From Cordilura impudica (lineage: Eukaryota > Arthropoda > Insecta > Diptera > Scathophagidae): 64,000 bases of DNA. The DNA lies in NCBI GenBank assembly GCA_963682025.1, contig OY821519.1, positions 5,097,447-5,161,446 of the forward strand, written 5' to 3'. The notes below the pieces were generated by a model. It ran no database searches, was not told the origin of the DNA, and was given only the letters and a program-made list of their open reading frames with translations. This document shows positions 54,298 to 64,000 of the stretch, piece by piece; positions within the stretch are counted from its first letter, which is position 1, and each line of letters opens with the position of its first letter. The translations under genes and the position numbers were made by a program.

Positions 54298-54729
54298 TTA
54301 AGATTTAAAGCAAATTATTTTACAGATTTTAAAATTAAAAAATACACTTTTTATTTTAAATTAAAATAACTAAAGTCAAACTTTTACGATATTTTAAACT
54401 TTCATCATTGTTTTCTAAAAACTAATGTAAATGCAACAAATTGCATTTTTATTACTTTCCTCTATTTGTTGAAAAAAAAAAAAATTTACAATAATAGAAC
54501 AGTTATGTTTTAATATTGTTAATTATAAGACAGTGACGATGATATTTACTTATCTAGTTCATTTTATGTTCCATGTTGATGCTTTGTGTGTCGGTGATCC
54601 AGCAACTGGATATAGTGTATCCAAAAATGTTTGTGTTATTGTTTTTGTTTAAGTTTAAATAGAAAATAAATAGCAACAATATTAATTTTCGCTAACATTC
54701 AGTATGATTTCTAAAAATTTTCCATGATA

Positions 54730-54924
54730 TATTTCACTATTCGATGGTCCATTCAAAACAAGTTCAGATGCATTTGATCTAGAATAGTTTAAAATTTTTC
54801 TGGAAAAGTCAATGAATGTCATGTAGTGCATTTTAATCCAAAATTGATAATTGCTTTATATTTTACCACGCCTATACCGCCCACCATTTGTTGAAATAAA
54901 GGAAAAATATATTTTTCTACATTG
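54730..54924. repeat. Right terminal inverted repeat of element X, interrupted by Transib T3
   Basis: The inner part is clear. The outer part appears to continue at 58605 after T3, where CCTTAAAACT and TACTCATGTCGC resemble ATTCCATTAAAT and CACTCATAGTGC of the complemented left repeat. Confidence 0.55.
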
Positions 54925-55484
54925 CACTATGGATTCAAAGCCGATTTTTTTGGCGTAAAGTAAAAAAAAAGTGGTTGGATTTTTAAAAATTTTAAGACAA
55001 CATTATCGGAGATAGAATCGGATTAGAATTAAGATCATCAAAAAAGTAACATCAGATGGTAACCCTGTTCCTTTTATGGGCTGTCAAAGTTGACGTTTAG
55101 GAATTTGTATTAACATTGCAAACATTTGAATAGAAATTGCGTTAGCAAAATTGTATAATTAAAGTAATTATAGAAAGCTAATTAGAAGTTTGGAATGCAA
55201 AACAATACAAAAGGCATTCACGTAAATATTAAGAATAAAATAAGTGTAGTTTTGTGGAAGATGTTTGAAGAATTCGGTGTTTTATATTTATAACATTTTT
55301 TTTTTTTTTTGGTTTATTTCTGTGTTTGTTGCAGTAAAAGTAAAGCGGTATGGTACGGTATGCTCCAATTTTATTTCCTAGGTGATAGGTTATAATATCT
55401 TCTTTAATGTTGTGTATGTAACTTTTGCGCATTTTTGCCCCATTTAATTATAATTGTCATTTTCAGCAACATTTGAATTTCAAC

Positions 55485-56782
55485 ATGCAGAAACACTGCG
55501 AGTTTGAGAAGAAGGTCGCTGTAAAACTGCTTTTGTTTCGGATTGGGTTTTTGAAAAAAATGGCAATAATTAATTCATTATTGGAAAAAAGAGAAGAAAT
55601 AAAAATATAGATTAAAAGTTTGTGTGCATACGTTAAAGGAGAGCTTTCGAAATGTCACAGAATGCTAAATAGATTTAAGGATAAACACTCACAGTGGGTT
55701 TCCGCATGTACTCTAAAAGAACTCAGTGATAAGGATTTTTAAAAACTCAGTCAAGTAAAACAGGACGATCCCAAGTCACTTACACAGAGGCAAAGAATCG
55801 GCAAAAAAGGAAGCTTGCGAGTGATCTTTTCTTAAAAAAAAAATTAACAATGTCGATTTAGTGGTTCACGCAACTACCGTTGCGGCCAAAAAATCAAATA
55901 AAGATTTGGCATTTCGTTTAAAAAAGTGTAGTACTTCTCCATCACGGCCGAATAAGAAAAGGAAACTGATCTCTTCCGATCAAAGAAATTAGTTCCACTT
56001 ACCCCAGAATAAGCTCTTGCGTTTTTACTTGAAAACGATTTATGTAAGAGACAATATATGAACATGCGGTTACTTTATATAGCAAAAAATTGTGATATGT
56101 TTCCAACCTATAATGAAATAATAAAATTCAACCAATTCTGCCGCCCTAAAGGAATAGACGTATCAGATTCATCAGCACAAGTATCGTTACAAATTCTCCT
56201 GGACCATGCAGCGAAAAGAACCCTATTACTATTACAAGAAGATGTTTTGCATGTATTGGCACATTTAACGAATGTTGGTTTGATTACAGGCTACGGATTT
56301 GACGGTACAACAGGCCAGAGTATATTTAAACAAGGTTTCGAAATGAATACCCCACAACTTTTTGATCAATCTTTGTTTGCTACAACTATCATACCCTTAA
56401 AATTGTTGGATATTTCTGAGAAACGTATTTGGGTGAATCGTACTATGCAATCTGTGCGCTTTTGCAGTCCGCTAAAAATGGAATTTGCACAAGAGTCGAA
56501 GGCTATAATTCTTGGAGAAAAGAATCTGTTCGATTCGCAAATAGCCAACCTAAGCCCATTTGAATATTGCAATGAAAACGGCAAAAAAGTAATTGTCAAT
56601 TATGAAGTGCACATGACTTTGATTGATGGGAAAGTTCTAAATGTTATAACGAATACAAGCTCTAATCAGGCACGAACCATATGCGGTGCTACACCAAAAT
56701 AATTTATGTCAACTGTGAATATAAAATTCGAAGTTTTCAAACCTAAGCTCGGCTGTCTGGGGTATGGCATCAGTCCTCTACA
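55485..56782 (+). pseudogene. T3 Transib transposase, N-terminal and central part
   Basis: It aligns with the T1 protein throughout: a basic N-terminal region with RFKDKHSQWV, an ALAFLLENDLCKRQYM block (preceded by a stop in place of a Glu codon), FPTYNEIIKFNQFCRPKGI, GYGFDGTTGQ (likely first catalytic Asp), FCSPLKMEFAQE, MTLIDGKV and ICGATPK. Several stops and shifts occur. It breaks off at GISPLH, where another element has inserted. Confidence 0.82.
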
Positions 56783-57541
56783 TTAGGGTGCTTCAAAATT
56801 CTAAACGTTGCAAATTTCAACGGGCTCATGGCCAAATCAATCGCTGAACAAAAGTTTCCATCTTAATGTCGCGCAATTGCGATAAAGTTTAGAACACAGG
56901 TTAAAAATTTACAAAAAATAAATAAAATTTATTAATATTTATTTAATATCATAAAGTAATATGCATCTAATTTTAAAAAATATTTGTCGTTAATTACAAA
57001 TAAGAAAACAAAAAATAAAAAAATAGAGGTTTTCGCGAAAGTGCGGATTTAAAATTTTTGAATGAAAATTCGTTTTAATGTTATTTTAGAACAAAAAATT
57101 AATACGTGAAACAAAAAAATGAATATATAACAATGAACATCAATTCATTAAAGTGCTTTTAAATCAAAAAAGATAAACTAACAGCTAAATTAAAAATTAA
57201 GACATTAAAAAATTTTTGTTCGGCTTGCTAATTTTCTTTCGGTGATTTTCAACTGATCGTAAAAGGAGCTGGTTTTGATCTTCGTCCTTTGTTAACGTTT
57301 CGTTGTATTTTTCTGTTAGGCTTACACTCCTTTCTGCCACATCGTTTACAACATTCATGTTATAAGATCTTTTTTAAAGTTCAACATAACTTTTGTTGTT
57401 ACTCCATAAGGTGGGGTTTAAATTCAAAAATTCTTTAGCCATTTGCTCTCCATTTTCATGAAGGACGTTAAACAAAGTAAATGTCCTATCACTTACGAAA
57501 TTTTCAATTTTTATTTGTTGCTCTTCTTCTGTAGAGTCTAC
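56783..57541. mobile_element. Insertion inside the T3 transposase
   Basis: About 760 bp separate the transposase motif GISPLH from its continuation HAWIRVFEFVLHI. The flanks read CTCTACAT and GTCTACAT (7 of 8 bases alike), and the left tip is TAGGGTGCTTCAAAATT, which resembles a hAT-type end. The right tip does not clearly mirror it, so the class is uncertain. Confidence 0.6.
57197..57359 (-). pseudogene. C-terminal fragment of a second uncharacterised arthropod transposon-like protein
   Basis: The frame reads MNVVNDVAERSVSLTEKYNE and TLTKDEDQNQLLLRSVENHR to a stop. It matches the C-terminal signature VxNDxAERGVxLxxxYNxxLTKDExQxQxLLQxVxxHR that I know from uncharacterised transposon-like proteins of arthropods. 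An upstream piece, FLNLNPTLWSNNKSYVEL, fits the same family. Function is unknown. Confidence 0.6.
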
Positions 57542-58236
57542 ATGCATGGATTAGGGTATTTGAATTTGTTCTACATATTTGCTACAGAATTGGAATACGA
57601 AAATGGCAAATCAGAGATCCATCGGATAAAGAAACATTTCGAATTCGTAAAAAGGAAATTCAAAAACGTTTTTGCGAAGAAATGAGTCTTCATGTTGATA
57701 AGCCTAAAACCAATGGCAGTGTAACCTCGAATGACGGCAACACCGCCAGAAGAGCTTTAAGAAATTGGGAACTGTTCAATTACGCAAGTTGACATATATA
57801 TTTTGAAAAGTTTCAGAGTTATGTTTATTGCTTTTTCATGTGAATATTCTATAAACTTGAAGAAATACGAACTGGTTGTTTCGGTGCAAATGCATCAGAA
57901 GCTCGAAATAAATTTCACAAAAGAGATCGTTTCGCACATGCAAGAAAAAATAGTAAACAAAATAACATGGCTGACGTTTCTAATAGAGTAATGGATTCAT
58001 CGGACTCACTTCTTTCCAGCTTTTGTTTTTCTACTAGAGAAAAGTATAGGAAAAGAGAGAAGCTATCACATGATGTATTAGAATTATTGGAGCCACCTAG
58101 TGAATTAGTTTCCGATAATTTACGTGGTGCACCGAAAGATGTGGAATCTCAAAATGATTCAAATAAGACAGACTTAGATGAATCGGAAGCAGAGGCCACA
58201 AGTACTCGTTATTTTATCTTTATTTCAGCTGAATAA
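57542..58236 (+). pseudogene. T3 Transib transposase, C-terminal part
   Basis: It resumes with HAWIRVFEFVLHI, then RKKEIQKRFCEEMSLHVDKP and KTNGSVTSNDGNTARRA (the Transib NDGNTARR signature). After a broken stretch it continues with GCFGANASEARNKFHKRDR (the Glu region, equivalent to SEEAQEKRNK of T1) and RVMDSSDSLLSSFCFSTREK to an acidic tail. It has the same domain order as T1 but is clearly a different sublineage. Confidence 0.82.
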
Positions 58237-58670
58237 ATAAGCAATTATCATTGATTTATTAATTTGAATTTAAAAATTAAGAAATGTATTTAAAATGTAA
58301 ATTTTATGAAAAGCTTTATAAGAAAAGTTTTATATGAAAATTTCGTTTTGGGTTGTATGGGCGGTTGGTGGTGGGCGTTGCCAATTTCGATAAGTTTTTC
58401 AGGATGTCTTTCTATTTTTAAATGTAAGCGCTGTGCAAAATTTCAAGGCATTCTGACGAAAGGAAAAAGTTTTATAAGAAAATTTCGTTTTGGGTTATTT
58501 TTCTTAATTTTATTAATGCAAGCTATCATACAAAGTTTGAGCAAAATATCTTGTGCCTACGAATTAATGGCAAAAAAAATCAATTTCTGGACCATAGTGC
58601 ATTGGCTTGAAGCTATGATCAAAATAAATTCCTTAAAACTCAAAAAATTTCTACTCATGTCGCTTTAGAA

Positions 58671-59859
58671 ATACACTTCCGACCATTATATTAGTAATTG
58701 TGAAAACTTTTTTTTTTTTGGTTCATCCTTAAAGTTGTTTTTGCAGTATGTATTTGAGAGATTCAATATTTATTTCTAGCCAATATTCTTTTATTTTCTA
58801 ATAATATTTGTCTTCTCGTTTGAAGTTTATCTAAAATGCAAGTTGCATTTTGAGTACATACATTCAATTGTTTGAAGACATTCTCGCTCAACTAAAAAAA
58901 AGACAGATTGAAATGTTTAAAGAAAAGAGTTCAAGTGTCAATTGTTCTTCAAGGAGAATAACACTTCAGTATCAATGGGAGCGTTAAGATGTTGCTGCTG
59001 TTGTCATTTTTATTTTTCACAAGATAAGAGTTTATTATTTCAGTATATCCAAACAATGCAATGGGGGAAACTGAAAAATAAAAACTGAATATATACACAC
59101 AAAGAAAAAGCCAATTTTTTCTTTGTAATAATGATACATAAAGGCTATCATAAATAATTTGCAGTTCTGGCTGCAAACATGTTATAATGATATTTAGAAC
59201 TAATTTTTTACAAACGAATCCAATAGCCTTCTTTCTTGGAATGGTATTAATGTGTAGCTAACTTATTAAAAAATGAATATCGATGGAAATAAAACGTTTC
59301 ACAGTGGCTTGAACGATAGAATTCAAGGCAGCCATAATTTCAAAACAAAAATAAAAATTTACATACAGGGAAGCTGGCATTTCTTGGGAATTTTCTACAT
59401 TCTTAAAAATTTTGTACAAAACAAAAACTTGATTCTAAAAACGAATAAATTAAAAATGCTACAAATTAAAAAAAGAGCTGCAACAAGGAGCAATATCTTA
59501 ACGAATAGGCTATACACCCATATTTTATTAACATGTGCAAAATATTAATTATACGTACATCACATTAATATATTTCTTATATCTGAGACTCATTTTACTG
59601 ACAAAACTTATTTTAAAATTAAACGGTATGATTTTATTTCATGTAACCATTGCGGAAATAGAGCTTATGGTGGTTCTGCAATTCTAGTAAAAACCTTTTA
59701 AAAATACACCACACCCTATAATTATATGAAACCTTACCCTCAAGCTGAGGGAATCCAAAATATTAACGTATCTATTTATTTTATATACATTCCTCCAAGA
59801 TATAAAATAAAATGCAATGATTTTGTTATTTTTTTTTTTAAACTTGGAGATAAATTCAT
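58671..59859. other. AT-rich spacer
   Basis: I see no gene or element that I can name. Short frames are low complexity. Confidence 0.5.
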
Positions 59860-60444
59860 CGTCGCACAGTGAGTGAAATTCGTTTTTCATTGGCCAAAAT
59901 TCTGTAACTTTTGAACCGAACAAAATATTTAAGTAATATTTTTTAATTGATAGATATTTAGTTCAGCTTGACTCAGTTTTAATTACATTAAAATTGATTG
60001 TGGACTTTTTAAGAAATTCTAGGTCAAAGTTGAACTTTTGATTTTTTTTTAACTTTTAGAGTGAAATATGTGTTTATTTTTTTATTTAATAAAAAAAAAT
60101 TTTTACACTAAAAACTAAAAAATAGTAAAATCAACTGGAGATTTTGCTATTATTACTGAAAAATTGAAAATTTTTTGTTGTCAAATTTGCAAATTTGTTT
60201 ACACTCAAAGAATATTTACATCTTAAAAAAAAGCGTTAATATTATTATCTAAAAATCTTGCTATTACTACAGAAAAATTTATTATTTTTTGCTGTCAAAT
60301 TTGGTCATTTTAAAAAACATTTTAGAATAAAAACTGCAATAGATTTTAATTGCATTTGTAGCAATGGTAGGTTCTGTTTATTACTATTTTTTATTAATAC
60401 TATGTTTTTCGTACTTAAATAACAATAAAAGGCAATTACAATTA

Positions 60445-61025
60445 TTATTCATTTGACTCATATATTGATTGCAAATATTTCATATTTTGTTCTGTATTAT
60501 TTCTGTTCTTTAGTAGTTTTTTGAACGGATCTGACGTTGCCAATAATATATCAACTAGGTCTTCATTTGTGGAATTTCGTGAAATTTTTCTAGTATTGTG
60601 CTCTCTATAAAATCTGTAATCCTTTTTCCTTTTTTCCTGAGCCTCCTCTGACAGATCTCCATGTGGCACCAAATGATATTTGATGACATCTTCTCCATGA
60701 TAAAGGATTTTGTGAACTGTTGCAGACATTTTTCTTCATGGTTGTATAGTTGGTTGTATATATTTTTGCAGTTTCCTTAGCATAATCTCCAAATTTTCTA
60801 GAGTCAATTTCGTCAATGCCCGCAAGTACCTCTAGGATTATTCTAAATCTGAAAATTAGGTTTAAATCCACTCCTCTTATTTCAGATGCTGTTTCTGGAT
60901 CTGAAAAGAATCTTCTTGCGGTATTGCCATCATTTGTTATTGCCTGACCCTTGTTTTGGCTGATCTATAATCAATCCAAATTTGCGATATTCATCTTGAA
61001 CATGTTTCTTTTTTGAACTCTCCAT
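60445..61025 (-). pseudogene. T2 Transib transposase, C-terminal fragment
   Basis: It reads FGLIIDQPKQGSGN, a damaged NDGNTARR region, RFRIILEVLAGIDEIDSRKF, VHKILYHGEDVI, LSEEAQEKRKK and TNEDLVDILLATSDP. It is closely related to the T1 protein (same sublineage) and keeps the presumed catalytic Glu. Two frameshifts are visible, and everything N-terminal of the IIDQPKQG motif is gone. Confidence 0.85.
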
Positions 61026-61278
61026 AGTTTTCTGAATATTTTTATTTGCGACTGTTATTGCTGAAATATATTAGAGCAATTGGGGCTTTCTTATAAGCTT
61101 TCTCGTAAGTGATCATACTATGTTTCTAGGTAAAATGAAAAGGTAAGAAAGTGGCATTAGTGCATTTCTACCTAAAATAATATATAAAAAACCCACTATA
61201 CAAATGAATTACCTGTGTGTGTTTTCTTTAGTGCATCTTTAGGTAAAATAAAAATGTATAAAAAGGTATGAAAATAAA

Positions 61279-61923
61279 AACAAGTAAGAAAATTATAGTC
61301 GGTCTAGGCCGACAATACGATACCCTATACCATGCGTTTAGAGACCCTGTCTCTCATAAATAAGCATAAACAAAATTTGAGTACGATTTTTATTTATTTT
61401 TTCGGCTGCAGATATGAAAAAGTTCATATCGGATGCTATATCTATATGGGGACTAGGCCCAAAAATGGACCGATCCTGACCATGTTTGGTAAAGTCTCTT
61501 GGATTTTGCCAAAATATATACAAACCAAATCTGAATTGTCCAATAGGGATCATTTTTGGACTACTCATTAATGGAACCCAATTTGACTAAGATTTGTATG
61601 ATAATTTGGATCTTATGGCAATATATGTTGATTTCATAGGGGTCATGTGTATGGGGGCTAGGTCTGAACATGGACCGATTCTCACCAAAAGATTAAATAC
61701 CAAATTTCATCAAAATATATTCATATTTGCGATCTGCAGTTTGATTACAAGCTTTACATGGACACACAGACGGACGGACGGACGGACATCGTTAAATCGA
61801 ATCAGATAGTGACTCTGATTCGATCGGTATAATTAAAGATGGGTGTAGGTCAAATATTTTTGGTTGTTACAAATAGCAGCACAAAGTCATTATACCCAAA
61901 CCACATAGTGGTATAGGGTATAA
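61279..61923 (+). mobile_element. Mini-me-like element inside Transib T2
   Basis: It starts ACAAGTAAGAAAATTATAG with a palindrome changed at two sites (GTCGGTCTAGGCCGAC), has a short GGAC tract, and ends AGTGGTATAGGGTATAA. It has internal deletions relative to the 14.3-kb copy. Confidence 0.88.
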
Positions 61924-62730
61924 AAACCCAGGTTACTAATGAATTACATCCTCTGTATATTGACGTTCATACATATAAATATATTATGTTAATAGAACAA
62001 ATAATGACTATTATAAGCTACAAAGTACCTAAAGCACAAATTTAATACACCATTGTATACGAGTACTTATAGAGCTGTTTAAATTATCGTAATTTGAATT
62101 TTTTTTAGAGTAATTTCATTAAAATGAAAAAAGTGTTCTACCCACGGGTCGTCACGGATGCAAAAGTATATTTGAGGTTAAAGAGGACACTTTCGGCTTT
62201 CTCCAGGTGGTATACGTTTCTTGTTCCCTTTTGTTCCCTAGAAGTTCTTTTGCACTAAAATTGAAATTTGAGAAAAATATAGTAGTTTCATAAATATTTC
62301 ATAACGCCCCTAATATTAAACGGAAGAGCTCTGGCCATTTACAATAACTAAAGGCTATAATCGTGCCAACATTATGAAAAAGACCGCAGGTCATTATCGA
62401 AGACAACTTGCGAGTAGTAACCATTTATTTTTGATAAAAAACAAAAAAAATCACATTTTTCTGAAATTAAAAAAACAGTAGAGTTTGACAGCACGCCACA
62501 CCCACAATTATCAATAATTTAACCTAATTTTTTGGCTACCTTAATCTGGATATATTAGCTACAAAAAGACGTGACAAAAAAAAAAATTAGACTTTTGGCC
62601 AATGAAATCAAAATTTCAGCCACAGTGCGTCGGATTAGATTTTAACGCCGAGCATCCATGGTGCGACTCAGGAATTGAAAATTTTAAAAGAAAATAACTT
62701 TACAAAAGTATATCAAGTAATACATTTTCA

Positions 62731-63300
62731 GTGCTTTCTACTGAGGGGCCGACTCATTGGCGAGGCGGCCCACCAAAAATCCCAGATTTATTGGATTTCA
62801 TTGTTTATTCCGATATTCCTAAAAATCTTTTAGATATTCTGGATACTGAAGGGCTTAGTTCGGACCATTTACCACTTATACTTAATTATAGTACAAACTT
62901 ATCTGCTGATGGAACTTATAAAGCGATCTCTCCTAGAACGAATTTAAAGTCATTCTAATATTGGTTAGACCAAAATATTATCGACTAGAAGATGGATTGG
63001 AACTTGATCGTACTATTAAAAATTTTGAGAATCAAATTCATGAAGCATCTTTTGTATCAACACCAACTAATTCGCAAACAGGTAATCGAAATAAGGTACT
63101 ACTTATAGCGGAAGTTAGGGATCTTATAACAAATAAAAGATGATTATGGAGAAATTGGAAATATACCAGAAATACTGTGGGTAAAAAAATTTAAATCGGA
63201 CAACGATTGAACTAAAACAAAGTTTAGCTGACTATAAAAGTGAAGAACTATTATTTAAAAAACCAAAAAATTTCAAAGACTAACGAGCATAATCTGTGGA
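62731..63300 (+). pseudogene. Jockey-like LINE endonuclease C-terminus and linker
   Basis: The frame reads GPTHWRGGPPKIPDLLDFIV and LSSDHLPLILNYS. This is the catalytic SDH motif of LINE endonucleases in its usual jockey-clade setting (PDLLDFxxxxxI...LSSDHLPxxL). It is followed by ISPRTNLKSF and, in other frames, YWLDQNIID and IHEASFVSTPTNSQT. Reverse transcriptase is absent. Confidence 0.85.
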
Positions 63301-64000
63301 ATGCGTGGGCATCAATCAACGATGAATTTATTGGTAATTCTTACGCCTAGGGCACGAAAAATGGCCAAAAAGGGGTAAACGTGTACATTTGGTATCTTCT
63401 AAACAAAAGAATTTAAAATAATATATAGTTTGTGGATTCCACTGGAGATAGAAACATCAGATGAGAGGAAAACTTGTGGAAATTCGGATGTTAAGGGCGG
63501 CAAAAAGGGACAAAAGGGTAAAATGGTACCTTTAACATATTAATCTTCTTAACATATTAATCTATATATATATGAATTTTGGTATAGAGACTCCACCCAA
63601 AAGGTGGGCATCAGTCAAGGATGAGTTTATTGCTAACTGTAACATCTATGGAGGAAAAACGGCCAAAAATGGAAAAAAATTTATCTGATGTCTTCTAAAC
63701 AAAAGAATATAAAATATAGTTTGTGGATTCCACTAGACATAAAAACATCAGAGAGAGGAAAACTTTTGAAAATTCGGATGTTAAGGGGGGTAAAAACGGC
63801 CAAAAAGGGTAAAAATTTTACCTTTTTGCATCTTCGTAGTTCTAACGTCTAGGGGAGGAAAAATGGCCAAAAAGGGGTAAATTGTATATTTGGTATCTTC
63901 TAAACAAACGAATGTAAAATATAATTTGTGGATTCCTCTGGAAATAGAAACATCAAATAAGGGAAACTCTTTTAGAAATTCAGATGCTAAGGGGCGCAAA
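63300..64000. repeat. Tandem satellite reaching the right window edge
   Basis: Blocks recur in order: GTGGGCATCARTCAA (63305, 63602), TCTTCTAAACAAA (63391, 63690, 63893), TTGTGGATTCC (about 63431, 63722, 63926) and the AAATTCGGATGTTAAGGG type (about 63478, 63771, 63975). Periods are about 300 bp and about 200 bp, so at least two unit lengths coexist. The array continues beyond the window. Confidence 0.8.

Larger units (their letters stand above)
54920..58604 (+). mobile_element. Transib DNA transposon T3, diverged subfamily, CATTG target duplication
   Basis: The left end is CACTATGGATTCAAAGCC (from 54925) and the complemented right end is CACTATGGTCCAGAAATT (from 58599). Both reach GATTTTTTT at the same distance. 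CATTG flanks both sides (54920-54924 and 58600-58604). CATTG departs from the usual CGNCG target. The transposase is on the plus strand and decayed. The element sits in the right TIR of X; the left TIR copy shows the unfilled site. Confidence 0.8.
49130..58670 (-). mobile_element. Element X: uncharacterised long-TIR transposon, hit by at least three others
   Basis: Inverted copies at 49130-49405 and at 54730-54924 (continued at 58605-58670) bracket a decayed ORF on the minus strand. Shared landmarks are TTTCAACAAATGGTGGG, TTATCAATTTTGGATTAAAA and TTTTTCAGAAAAATT. After removing a gypsy-type element, a MITE and a Transib copy, about 2 kb of X remain. The gene is interrupted and its 3' part seems deleted. 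Outer limits are approximate and no target duplication was found. I do not know the superfamily. Confidence 0.6.
59860..62632 (-). mobile_element. Transib DNA transposon T2, internally deleted, CGTCG target duplication
   Basis: The ends are CACAGTGAGTGAAATT (from 59865) and, complemented, CACTGTGGCTGAAATTTT (from 62627). Both reach CATTGGCCAAAA. CGTCG lies on both sides (59860-59864 and 62628-62632), a perfect CGNCG target. Only the C-terminal part of the transposase remains, on the minus strand. A mini-me has inserted between it and the right end. Confidence 0.9.

Noticed and set aside
55688..55705. CACAGTGGG near 55.69 kb as the left end of T3
   Set aside because: It lies inside the aligned transposase reading (KHSQWV) and has no matching partner or duplication; the 54925 end does.
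58306..58668. 120-residue frame with Gly/Trp-rich start
   Set aside because: It overlaps the right end of Transib T3 and the repeat arm of X. No family match, and it crosses an element boundary.

Overview
This window is AT-rich, repeat-dense nuclear DNA from a higher fly (Diptera, Brachycera; my inference). The clues are many short elements with (GGAC/GTCC)n tracts, which resemble the dipteran mini-me class, a mixture of RNase H-bearing and jockey-like LINEs, Transib, Penelope-like and Ty3/gypsy elements, and the complete absence of prokaryotic gene layout. I found no host protein-coding gene and no RNA gene that I can support. Everything with a recognisable coding signal is a transposable element or its remains.

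Layout, left to right. 1-4.47 kb: unannotated AT-rich DNA. 4.5-6.05 kb: mini-me scraps and copy A of a family with hairpin ends. 6.4-9.3 kb: a decayed RNase H-bearing LINE. 10.3-13.74 kb: copy B of the hairpin-ended family, carrying a 2.3-kb array of a 21-bp unit that is nearly open in one frame. 14.3-15.1 kb: an intact-looking mini-me. 16.16 kb: a Helitron-like 3' end. 17.2-21.1 kb: a jockey-like LINE split by a 2.45-kb foldback element. 23.573-28.014 kb: Transib copy T1 with matching ends and a CGCCG target duplication. 30.0 kb: a 343-bp foldback. 31.46-32.6 kb: a Penelope-like element with a GIY-YIG remnant. 34.377-41.219 kb: an apparently intact Ty3/gypsy element on the minus strand with two LTRs that look identical. 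41.6-43.5 kb: copy C of the hairpin-ended family with a nested mini-me. 47.1-49.0 kb: a 5'-truncated LINE flanked by an unusually long duplication.

49.1-58.7 kb is a nest. A long-TIR element that I call X encodes a protein family known to me only as uncharacterised arthropod transposon-like ORFs. X has been hit by a gypsy-type element (49.416-52.938, CATG duplication), by a 383-bp TA-target MITE (53.088-53.470), and by Transib T3 (54.925-58.599, CATTG duplication). T3 in turn carries a further insertion with a fragment of a second uncharacterised family. 59.865-62.627 kb is Transib T2 (CGTCG duplication) with a mini-me inside. The window ends in a LINE endonuclease fragment and a tandem satellite that runs off the right edge.

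The strongest observations are these: three Transib (RAG1-related) elements with readable ends and target duplications; the uncharacterised element X and its nesting history; small MG-starting single-span membrane ORFs upstream of gag in two different gypsy-type elements; and a family whose ends stay constant while the tandem array between them differs from copy to copy.
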